Below, one piece after another: positions 44,714 through 56,700 of a stretch of DNA of 64,000 nucleotides (positions are counted from its first letter, which is position 1; the number at the start of each line of letters is the position of its first letter). The DNA is taken from NCBI RefSeq assembly GCF_963662255.1, contig NC_085068.1:1240001-1304000 (forward strand). The letters are read 5' to 3'. This stretch comes from Cinclus cinclus (taxonomy: Eukaryota > Chordata > Aves > Passeriformes > Cinclidae). The notes beneath the pieces are model-generated. The model was given only the letters and a program-made list of their open reading frames with translations. It was not told where the DNA came from and did not search any database. A program made the translations under genes and the position numbers.

Positions 44714-47700
44714 CTGGAAGGAGAAACAGAGACTTTGAAAGGAGGAGATACTGGTCAGACCCTGAATTCCAACAATTCCTGATCTTCCAAGCTCTCTCTC
44801 AGCTTCACTGAGAATCCTCTCCAGCAACTGCAGTCCCACAGAGGTGCTAATCAGGGATTTGGTTGTTGTTTGGGTGTAAATTTCTACCAAAAAATCCAAA
44901 CCAAGCCCCACCAAGGCCAGGTGAGCCCCAAGCAGCTCTTTCCCCCTCAACAGCTCATTTCCAACCTACCTGGGTTCTCTCCAAATTAAAAGTTCCAATA
45001 ATCTCCTAAATCCACCTGGTTGATTTGAAAACTCTTTGATTTCCTGGATTTTCTCAATTTCTCCAGCCAAAGCTCTTCATTAACATGACCAATACTTTCA
45101 CTCCGCTCAGGAATTATTGCTTAGCTTGGCCTGAGGGAGGAACATTCCTCCTGGCAGGAAGAACATTCCCAATCTAGCACACAGGGTTGGTTCTCCTTTC
45201 CTAGAGCCAACTTTACAACTAAGGCCTCTGAACAGCTCTAAATGTGCCAAGTGAGATTCCTGTCCCTGTGGAAGGGGATCCCATGGGCAGCAGCTCAGAG
45301 ATGAGCAGGGGCTGAGTGTATGGAGCCTTCAGCTCCTCACAAAGCCTCTCCTCAGCACAGTTGTCAGCACCTACCATATGGGAACCCTTTCCATCTCACA
45401 GGATGGATCCAGCTCTTCCTCAGCCCCTTAGACATCAGGTTCTGTGATTGCTGCTGATCCCAGCCCTCCCAGGGTCTCACCTCTGTGTTGGGAGTGGGGC
45501 TGCTCCTGGCAAGGTGCTGGGAGAAGGCCACATGGCTGGAGAATTGGAGCTTGTCCTGCAGCCGGGCGTTCTCCTCCTCCAGGATCTTCCCTCTGGGTAT
45601 GGCACAAAGCACAAGTTATTTTCCTTCCAGCCATGTTTTCAAACAGGAATTTTCTTTTCCAACCTCAGAGCTGTTGCTCTCCACAGCCTCCAGCTCAGCG
45701 GCAGGATCTTGGATGGGAAAACGGGGTAATTACATCTCTAATTACAGCCAAGAAAGCTACTGCACCAACAGCTGGGGCACAATCCAGACTTTCCTCTAGA
45801 ATTCGTAACAGAAAGAGGCACAAAACCAGGAAAAGGGAGGATCCCAGGGGATGGACATCAGCATGGACCTACCTACTCTGCAGGGAGGGAATCCCAGACC
45901 AGAGGCTCCAAGGGAATTCCTCCTGATCTGATATTTTTTGGAGGAGCCATCGCCTCTCCTGGAGTAATTTCTCATTCTCAGCATTGATCTGGGCAATCAG
46001 CACCTTCCCCTTAGGGTGGTGGAGAAGGAAAGAACAATCACCAGTTACTTTTGACTCTTCTCTGTCCTCTGCAAATCTCGGGGCTTTCCCAAGGGACCAC
46101 CATTAAGGGTGCCAGCTCCTAAAAGCTTGCAGTCACCACCCCTGCAAGTGCTCAAGAATCATGTGGATGTGGCATTTGGGGACATGGTTTAGTGGTGGTG
46201 AGTGGATAGGTGGATTTGATGAAGATCCTCATCTTTAAGGTCTTCTCCAACCTCAATGACTCTGCAATTCCACACCCTGTTCGATGTAAAATACCCCAAA
46301 AAGAGGCTCTGGGGTCACCTCCCAGCAGGAATTGCTGAGACAAAGGAACATGGAGCTCAGCCAGTATTAGACTGCGATTTGAGGATGTGACTGCCCCCAA
46401 GGGCTATCCTGAGCCAGGAATTTCTTTTTGGGTTTTTGTTGCTACAGGTTGGTAGTCACACAGGTCCCTTCCTGCAAGGAGGGACTTTGGACAAGGGCCT
46501 GGAGTTCCTGGACAAAGGAGAATGGCTTCTCACTGCCAGGGGACAGCGTTACATGTGATATTGGGAAGGAATTGTTCCCTGTGAGGGTCAGGGAGCCCTG
46601 GCTCAGGTTGCCCAGAGCAGATGTGGCTGCCCCATCCCTGGCAATGTTCAAGGCCAGGTTGAACAGGGCTTGGAGCAGCCTGGGATAGTGGAAGGTGTCC
46701 TTGCCCATGGCAGAGGTTGGAATGAGATAAGCTTTAATGTCCCTTCCAATTCACACCATTCCCTGAATCCATGATTATTTTCACAGAATCATGAGGTTGG
46801 AAGAGACCTTAAGATCATTGAGTCCACCCATGCCCTAACACCTCAACTAACCCAAGGCACCAAGCGCCATATCCAGTCTTTTTTTAAACACATCCAGGGA
46901 TGGTGACTCCACCACCTCCCTGGGCAGTGATGATTCCAGTATTTTATCACACTTTCAGTAAAAAACCTTTTCCTAATATCCAAATTAAATTTCTGGCAGT
47001 GCAGCTTGATACTGTGTCCTCTCATTCTATCAGTGCTGCGTGGAGGAGACCAACCCCACCTGACCACAACCACCTTTCAGGGAGCTGTAGAGAGGTGATA
47101 AGGTCACCTCCGAGTCTCTTTTTCTCCAGACTAAACAACCCCAGCTCCCTCAGTCATTCCTCACAGGGTTTGTGTTCCAAACCCCAACCAGCCTTGTTCC
47201 CTCCTGTGGACACACTCAAGGGTCTCAACATCCTTCCTCAAGTGAGGGACCCAGAACTGGACACAGCACTCAAGGTGCAGCATCACCAGTGCCAAGTAAA
47301 GGGGAAGAATAACCTCCATGCTCCTGCTAGCCACACCATTCCTGATATAGGCCAGGATGTCATCGGCCTTCTTGGCTACCAGGGCATACTTTCAGAAGCA
47401 GCGATGCCCCTGCAGCATCCCCTTGCAGAAGCCCTGGATGTGTCCTCTCACCTTTTCCACTTGGAGCTTTGACTCGCTGAGCTCATTTTCCAGCTGTTTG
47501 ATCCTACTGTCCCTCTGTTTTACCTCATGGATGAAGGTCTCCTTGGCCCTGCGGATCTTGTCCTTGTGCCGGAGCTGCATCTCATTGTATTTCCTGTGAA
47601 AGCAGGGACAATCATCAGACTGTGAAAGGCACTTTGGCTTGGGATCACCATCCAGGCAAGAATGTCCTAGGTTTATTCAGGCTCCTCAAAGTCCAAACTC

Positions 47701-50700
47701 AGAGTCTCAGCCATCCCCCAGCTCCTCCTTCCCATCCAGAATGAGCACAGAGACTATCTAGATGCTTTCACTGATCAGTTTTGGGGTGTTTTTGTTGGAA
47801 ATTTTAATTTTTAAGTGTCAACCAAATGCAAATTGATAAAGGAAAATGACCCAAAGCATTTCCAAAAGTAACTCTCAGCTTTATAAATCCTTGTGCTCAT
47901 CCCTCCCAGCTCTTTACAACAAACAGTATTATAAGGGCACCAAAACTGCAAGGTCCAAGGAAAGGATAAGTGTGTTTTGTTGATGGGCATGTGGATGGTT
48001 AAGGGAATGACTTCTGAATGGGAGGAAAATTTAGGAAAATCCTCTAAGATCACCAAGTCCAACCATTCCTCCAGCACTGCCAAGTCCTCCCACTAACTAT
48101 GTCCCCAAGTGCCACATTGACACATTGGTTGCAAAATTAAGAATTCTAAACAGCAATGGACAGGTCAAGAGGAACAAGAAGAGCCACTTCAGTGCGAGCT
48201 TCTTTGAGTTAGGACATTGGAGACAAATATTTTTCCCTCCTGACACTTCTGATTTTTGCTCTTCCTCACTTGTCAGTTTGAGCAAAGTTCTTGTTCAGTT
48301 TTATCCAGTTGGGATAGAAGGTAAAATGATACCAAAACAGAAGACAAATTCCTACCATATAAGGAGTATTTGCCCATGTTTGCTCAAAATTCTTGATAAG
48401 AAAAGCTACTCTGCTTCAAATTAACCAAGAGGGCTTTGGGGAGAAAGGGGCAGCTCCAGGGAGAGTCTTTGCTGACAACAGACCCCAAGTGATACCCAGA
48501 CCATCCTCCTGTGCTGCCTTCACCTGCCAAGGAGAGCAGAAAGGCTGGAAGAGCTGGGGGTGTTCACCTGGAGAAGAGAAGGCTCCAGGAAGACCTCAGA
48601 GCCCCTTCCAGTGCCTCAAGGGGCTCCAGGAGAGCTGGAGAGGGACTTGGGACAAGGGCCTTGAGGGACAGGACACGGAACGGCTTCCCACTGCCAGAGG
48701 GCAGGGTCAGATGGGATACTGGGAGGAAATCCTTCCCTATGGAGGTGGGGAGACCCTGGCACAAGGTGCCCAGAGCAGCTGTGGCTGCCTCACTCCTGGA
48801 AGTGTCCAAGGCCAGGCTGGACAGTTTGCTCTGAGCAACCTGGGCTAAAGGAAGGTGCCCCTGGCCATGGCAGGTGGTGACACTGGATGGGCTTTAAGGT
48901 CCCTTCCCATTCAAACATGTCTTGAATTCTCTGACAGCAGACATGGGGGATGAGCTTCTAATAAAAACAACATAAAAATTGTTCATTAAAATAGAAGGAC
49001 TACCAAGAGTTCAATAAAATAACAAAGAATAGAACCAGATCTGAGAGGGCACAAGTCATGCACCCGTAGTCCACAAGAATGTCTTGATTAGTTTGAGCTG
49101 AGTTAATTAACCATACTTAAGTGTCCATTGTTCAACGTGTAAAAAGGATCTACTGATAAGGCAGAGGTTCTGCCGGGAAGAGGAGTCTTCTTCATTCCAA
49201 CAACCACCGGAGAGCAAAGTACGACCCCTATCAACAGGCAGTGCCAGCGCAGACACGATTGCAAAAGGGACACGTATACCAGAAACAAGGGGTATAAACC
49301 CCAAAGGACAGAGAGAGGAAAGTGCGCGCCGTTGGTGGAGTGCTAACTCCCGGCCGCCCAGCGCTGCTTTTGCTTGTTACCGCTTGCTTAATAAATTCCA
49401 CTTGTTGATGTTCAATTGGCTCTGAGTCAGTGTGTGTGACAAACACTTATAACAAATTGGTGCCGTGACTCGGATAAGGGCAACCCGGTGGGAGACCTCC
49501 ACCAGGGAGGCGCCCCGCTTTTAGCGGCCTTGGTGCTGCGCCCACCCTCCTGGACCCTTACCGACAAACCCTAAATTGGTAACAAGCAAAGGAAAACCGG
49601 TAACCCCATAATCTTTGTGCACGAAGCCCCGGGCGAAGACGCAGGAAGCGTAAGTATATGTGTGAATCCGTTCAGTTGGGGTTGGGTATCCCAGGACACA
49701 GCAAATGAGACGCCCGGTGTGGGTGAAGCAAGTGCAGACCTCTGAGTAGTGTGGTTCCCAAATCCCGGGAGGAACTGGGCCACAAAAAGAGGGAAACGTG
49801 TGTGTGAGTGTTTGTTGGTGTTCTGGAAGATGGGACAGGGGAAAAGCAAGCCCTCTGATCCCATGGGTAAGGGGACCCCAGTAAAGCTCCCCCAGATACC
49901 CCCTGACAGTCCGTTAGGGATGATGATGATTAAATATTGGAATGATTAGCCTTCTAGGAAAGGGAAGGATAAGGTCAAAATGATACATTATTGTATGGAG
50001 GTGTGGGGAGGGAAACAGATCCGTGGAGATAATCTGTTTTGGCCAGTATTCAGAAGTTCCGAAGACTGGATTTGCCAGGCATTAAATATTTTTGTAAACT
50101 CTAAAGAACCTTTTTGCCTGGAAGAAAGTGAATATGCTGCCCTTTGGATAGTGGGAGAAACTAGGACTAGATTGTTTGCCCTAAACACCTGGGGAGGGAA
50201 AAAGAAATCTAAATGATCCGAGGAGGTCCCGACTGCTCCCCCCCCCCCCCTACATATCTCCTCCTCTCCCAGTTCCCCCACCTCCCCAGGCACAAGTCCT
50301 AGAGTCAGATCATGAAGAAGAATCCGGGGAACAAGAATTGGGGAACCACGAGTTAAGATCCGAAGATAACCGAAGGATCACTCGCAGCCAGTCTAGGAGG
50401 GATAGAGAAGGTCCAACCCTGTATCCATTAAGAGAAGTGGGCCTGGGGATGATCCCTAATCCAAATGCTGGACAACAGGGGCAGCCTGCCCAAATACCGG
50501 GCATAGGCTATGTAGAAGTGCCCCTTAATTCTGGAGATGTTAGAGAATTCAAGAAGGAGATGGGACATTTGCTAGAAGATCCCCTTGGGGTGGCGGAAAG
50601 GGTTGATCAATTTTTGGGTCCCAATATATATACGTGGGATGAAATGCAGTCTATCATAGGAATTTTGTTCTCTTCTGAGGAAAGGAGAATGATCAGAACA

Positions 50701-53700
50701 GCGGGAATGAGGGTGTGGGACAGGGACCACCAGGCAGGTCCCCAAGATGATGTGAAGTGGCCATTGCAACGCCCTAATTGGGATAAGCAAAATCCACAGC
50801 ACCGAGCCCATATGGCAGACTTAAGAACTATCCTAATCCAAGGAATCCGGGAATCTGTCCCTCGGGGACAAAGTGTAAATAAAGCCTTCTGTGAAAGCCA
50901 AAAGAAAGATGAGGACCCTACTGAATGGATAGAGAGGCTCCGAAGGTCATTTCAACTATATTCCGGGGTGAACCCTGATACTCCAGAAGGTCAAGTGTTA
51001 TTAAAAACTCGATTTGTAGCAAAATCTTGGCCTGACATCAGGAAAAAGTTAGAGAAAATTGAAGATTGGCATGATCGTAGTTTAGATGAATTGTTGCGGG
51101 AAGCGCAGAAGGTGTATGTCCGGAGGGAGGAAGAAGGACACAGGAAGCAGGCTAAAGTAATGATGGCAGTAGTACGTGAGGGGCAACGAGTAACAACTAG
51201 TCGATTCTCCTCGAAGGCGGGCCCTCCTAGAACCAGAAATGTGCCTAGAGAAAAGGAGGGTACCCAGGAGACTTGCTATTATTGTGGAAAGAGGGGGCAT
51301 TTTCGGAGAGATTGTCGGAAAAGGATTGCAGATGAGAAAGAATTTAAGGAAGATTAGGGGGGTCAGGGGCTCTATTTGCTGGGGACCCGAGAAAGATCAG
51401 AGCCCCTGGTAAAGCTGAAAGTAGGTCCCCAGCAACAGGAAATAGAGTTTTTAATTGACACTGGAGCAGAAAGGTCCACAGTACAAAGCCTCCCTTTAGG
51501 ATGTAAAATATCAAAAGAAAGAATCCAAGTTGTGGGAGCGAAGGGAGAACCTTTTAGTGTACCTGTAATTAAAGATGTAGCTTTTGAAAACAGCTCAAAA
51601 TTGGGTTTAGGAACCCTCCTGTTGGTACCTGAAGCTGATTACAATCTTTTAAGAAGAGATCTTATGGTAGAACTAGGAATTGAAATTAGTATAGAAAATA
51701 AACAATTAACAGTAAAATTATGTCCATTGCGAGTAGAGGATGAACAGGAAATAAACCCAAAAGTTTGGTATACCCCCAACACTGTGGGTCGATTGGAGAT
51801 AGAACCGTTTGAAGTGACATTGAAAGACCCTGACATTCCAGTAAAGATTAAGCAATATCCAATTTCAGATGAAAGGAAAATGGGGATAAAACCCGAAGTT
51901 GAAAGACTTCTAAAACAAGGATTGTTGCAACCCTGCATGTCCCCTTTTAATACACCCATTCTCCCTGTTAAGAAGCCTGATGGGAAATACCGGTTAGTAC
52001 ATGATTTACGGGAAATTAATAAAAGAACCGTGGAACTGATTTCCCGTAGTAGCAAACCCTTACACCCTGTTGAGCCAATTAGGACCTGATAATCAATGGT
52101 ATAGTGTAATAGATTTAAAAGATGCTTTTTGGGCCTGCCCCTTGAAAGAGAATTGTAGGGATTATTTTGCATTTGAGTGGGAAGACCCAGATACTCATAG
52201 AAAACAGCAGCTTCGCTGGACGGTTCTTCCTCAAGGATTTACTGAGTCCCCCAATTTGTTCGGCCAAGCACTTGAACAATTACTAAGTGATTATAAGTTA
52301 GGAGAAGGGGCCGTGTTGATTCAATATGCGGATGACTTGTTGATTGCTGGCAAGGAGGAATGGGTGGTAAGGCAAGAGAGCATAAAGCTGTTGAACTTCC
52401 TTAGTTTAAAAGGACTGAAGGTATCAAAATCTAAACTCCAATTTGTAGAAGAAGTAAAATACCTGGGATACAGGCTGAAGCAAGGAATGAAAAAGATAGA
52501 TCTGGATAGGATAAAAGGGATCTTATCTATGCCAAGGCCACAAACAAAACGAGAGGTGAGGCAATTACTGGGATTATTTGGATATTGTAGACAATGGATT
52601 GAGGGGTTTAGTGGGAAAGTAAAATTTTTATATGAAAAATTAACCAAGACTGGTTTACTTAAGTGGAATCAGTTAGATGAAGACAAATTACAAATTCTCA
52701 AGACAGAGTTGGTAAATGCACCTGTATTAAGCCTCCCAGATTTAAAAAGGCCTTTTTATCTCTTTGTAAACACAACGGAAGGAACAGCATATGGGGTGTT
52801 AGCCCAGGATTGGGCTGGTAGTAAAAAGCCTGTGGCCTACCTATCTAAATTACTAGATCCGGTATCAAGGGGTTGGCCAACATGTTTGCAGTCGATAGTG
52901 GCTGCTGCTCTGTTAGTAGAAGAAGCTGTAAAAATCACTTTCGGGGGAGAGTTGCATGTTTTGTCTCCTCACAACATAAGGGGGGTCCTCCAACAGAAAG
53001 CAGACAAATGGATAACTGATGCTCGGCTTTTAAAATATGAAGGGATCCTTATATCTTCTCCTAAATTGAGCTTAGAGACAACCTCTCTCCAAAATCCCGC
53101 CCAATTTTTATATGGGGAACCGAGTGAAAACTTAAAGCATGATTGTTTAAGGGTAATAGAAGAACAAACAAAAATCAGACCAGACCTAGAAGAGGAAGAA
53201 TTAGAATATGGGGAAAAACTGTTTGTGGATGGGTCTTCCCGAGTAGTTGAAGGAAGGAGAAAATCTGGTTATGCAGTAATTAATGGAAAGACCCTAGAGG
53301 TGAGAGAATCAGGACCACTAAATTCTGTGTGGTCAGCGCAGGCTTGTGAATTGTATGCTGTATGGCAAGCACTGAAATTATTGAGAGGAAAAGCAGGAAC
53401 AATCTTTACAGACTCAAAATATGCTTATGGGGTGGTGCATACCTTTGGAAAAATTTGGGAAGAGAGAGGTTTAATTAATTCCCAGGGAAAAGGATTAATT
53501 CATGAAGATTTAGTAAGGAAGGTTTTACAGGCTCTAAGGTGGCCCACTGAAATAGCTGTGGTCCATGTAAAAGGGCACCAGACTGGAGTAAACAATCGAG
53601 TGAGGGGAAATAACCTAGCAGATCACGAAGCAAAGGCCGCAGCCCTCAGGGTATTAAAAGAAAAGGCTGCAGGAGTTAAGAGAAATTGCTCCTTTTGTGA

Positions 53701-56700
53701 AAAAGATTTAAACAAATTACCTCGTATGCTTTGCTGGGAAGATTCCAAAATAGATAAGATAGAATGTGTCTGTTTGAACCCCACTAAGATGCATTGTTAT
53801 TATCACGGGCCAATTCAAATACTCACATTCACTGAGAGAGAACAACAGAAATTGAATGAAATGGGGGTAGTGAAGAAAGGAAAATAAACGAGAATTGCCA
53901 GACGGTCGCGAAGTTCTTCCAAAACCGGTAGCCCGAAGAATTTTGGAAGCCATCCACTCCAAAACTCACTGGGGTACACAAGCCTTGATAGATCAATTTG
54001 CTATTAAATATGTCTGTATTGGGATGCATAACTTAGCCAAACAGGTCACACAACGATGTTTAACCTGTCAAAAGGTGAATAAGAAGCATTGGTGACAACG
54101 GGAAGCTGGGGGAAGGGATTTAGCCTACAGACCTTTTTCACACATTCAAATTGACTTTACTGATTTGCCTAAGGTAGGGAGATACAAACATTTGTTAGTG
54201 ATAATTGACCATTTAACCCATTTTGTAGAAGCTTTTCCTACCTCTAGAGCAACTACACAAGCAGTGGTGAAAATTTTGCTAGAAGATATCATCCCTCGAT
54301 ATGGGTTAATAGAGGTGATAGATTCAGACAGGGGGGCACATTTTACATCTAAAATCGCTAAAGAAATTGTTTCAACCCTGGGGACAAAATGGAAGTATCA
54401 CACTCCTTGGCACCCACAGAGTTCAGGGAAAGTAGAAAGAATAAATGGAGAAATAAAGAAACAACTAACCAAGCTGATGTATGAAACACAATTACCTTAG
54501 GTAAAATGTTTACCTTTAGCTTTGCTAAATATACGCACTCAACCCCGGACTGATGTAGGGATTTCCCCCTTTGAAATGCTTTACGGAATGCCGTATAATA
54601 TGGATGCCCCAGCGGATCATCCCGAGATAAGTAATCAACAAATTAATCATTACATAATACAGCTGACACAAGCTCGTGATAAACTCAGAAAAGCTGGATT
54701 ATTGGTACAAAGACCTCCTCTTGACTTAGCGATTCACAATATAAAAGTGGGTGATAAGGTTTTGGTTAAAACATGGAAAGAAAATACGTTAACTCCAACT
54801 TGGGAAGGTCCCTATGTTGTGTTACTCACTACAGAAACTGCCATCAGAACCGCGGAAAAAGGCTGGACTCGTGCAAGCAGGATAAAAAGACCTATACACC
54901 CCTCCTCCGAGGAACCCTGGAAAGTAACCAGCGCTCCAGGAGATCTTAGAGTCACCCTAAAACGGACTTAAATGAACACTGTGAAGGTAGTTCGGGTACA
55001 ATGAGACAGCGAAATTAAGTGTAACTACTTGATAACTGGATATTTCAAGATATATTGCTCGAACAAGGATTGTGGTTGTGATCCATTTGTATGTTTTGTT
55101 TGTAAAATTTGCCAAGAACGGTGGTGGGTCCATTGTTAGAGAGGAAGTCCACCTAGCAGTGTTTGTAAGAATTGCTATCAACTAGAACGGGAGCTTACTA
55201 AAAGGATTTTACATGAAGGGGAAGGGTATTCACAAGGGGGGGCAAGGTCAGAAAATTATTGCTTCCATCCTAATGAACCAGTTCCTTTCATAGCTAAAAT
55301 CATTAAGGGAAATTGTAGAAAAGCTGTACCTGGGGTCTGGTGTTCTTCACCGCAAGTGAAGGATAAGAAGTGGGAATCTTATAAAAAGAGGCAACAAAAA
55401 ACGACATGGCCCTCCTGAAGAATATCCTTGCTGCCGAGAAGATGGTTCCCCTCGCGGCTCGAAGCAACCGAGTCGGCGAGCGAGGCAGAGGGATAAGAAA
55501 AGGTGGAGGAGAGAACCCACAGACTGGAACAATTCAGAAATGTTCCGAGAACTGCCTCAAGGATTTTAAATCCCAGAAATCACTCATAGACCCAGAGGGG
55601 GGGTGCAAAAAATAAAAATTTCACATTAAGACACAAAGGAATTGAAAATAAAAATCCACCAGGACCACACCCTTCTTGGCAGGTTATGGGAATTTTAGCT
55701 GTAATATATATACAAATCAGCCAAGTAGATGCTTATGCGAACAAGCATCAACCTTTCAAATGGTCTTTGATACAAATAGAAGACTCGATAGTTATAAACT
55801 CAACGATTACGACTGCAGCCCCAAGCTTCCAAACACATTTGAGCTCAATTATTCGAGCAGGGACTGATAACACATACAAAAGACAAGTACAATCTAAGGC
55901 CTTTTATATGTGCCCAAGCTCAAATCCAGGATGGGGTTATTGCAATTGGCCTGGACATTACTATTGTGCATATTGGGGATGTGAAACTATTGCCTCTGAT
56001 TGGGAACCGGGGGCAGGCCAAGACAGATACCTTAGAGTCGGGTGGGGACCGCCTGGATGTCAAATACCCAAACATGGATATGATGACACAGTGCAAGGGG
56101 AAAATCGAAATACCTGTTGGATGATTTACCTTAACATAACCAATCCACAGGATCCAGGGTGGAATATTGGGAAAATCTGGTGAATTCGGTTTTGGGAACC
56201 TGGCACAGACCGAGGAGGATTAATACTAATAAAGAAAGAAATAGTCCCAAAAGACCTAGTGGGTGTCGGTCCTAACCCAGTGGTAAAAGAGTCCCCAAAA
56301 TTATATACCATCCAGAGGAATATGTATATCAAGCCCAAAATACCCCAGAACATCATTTACAAAAAAGAGAACCCTTTACAGCCCTTACTGTGGCCACACT
56401 TATGTTGGTGGGCACTGCGGGAGCTGGTACAGGAATAGCTTCCCTAGTGAGACAAACAACAGAGTTTAATACATTAAGGATAGCAGTAGATGAAGATTTA
56501 GCTAGAATAGAAGAATCAATCACAGCCTTAGAAAAATCTGTTCAATCTTTATCTGAGGTAGTATTACAAAACCGAAGGGGGCTAGATCTAATAATCTTCC
56601 TTCAGCAAGGAGGATTGTGCGCGGCACTTAAAGAAGAATGTTGCATTTATGCAGATCATACCGGGCTTGTTAGAGATACAATGGCTAAATTGAGAGAAAG

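Noticed and set aside
46900..47472. 190-codon plus-strand frame
   Set aside because: It is the antisense of a CR1 copy and runs into the antisense of a CCDC30-like exon.
48393..48848. Frames of 107-151 codons
   Set aside because: Inside a CR1 3' fragment.
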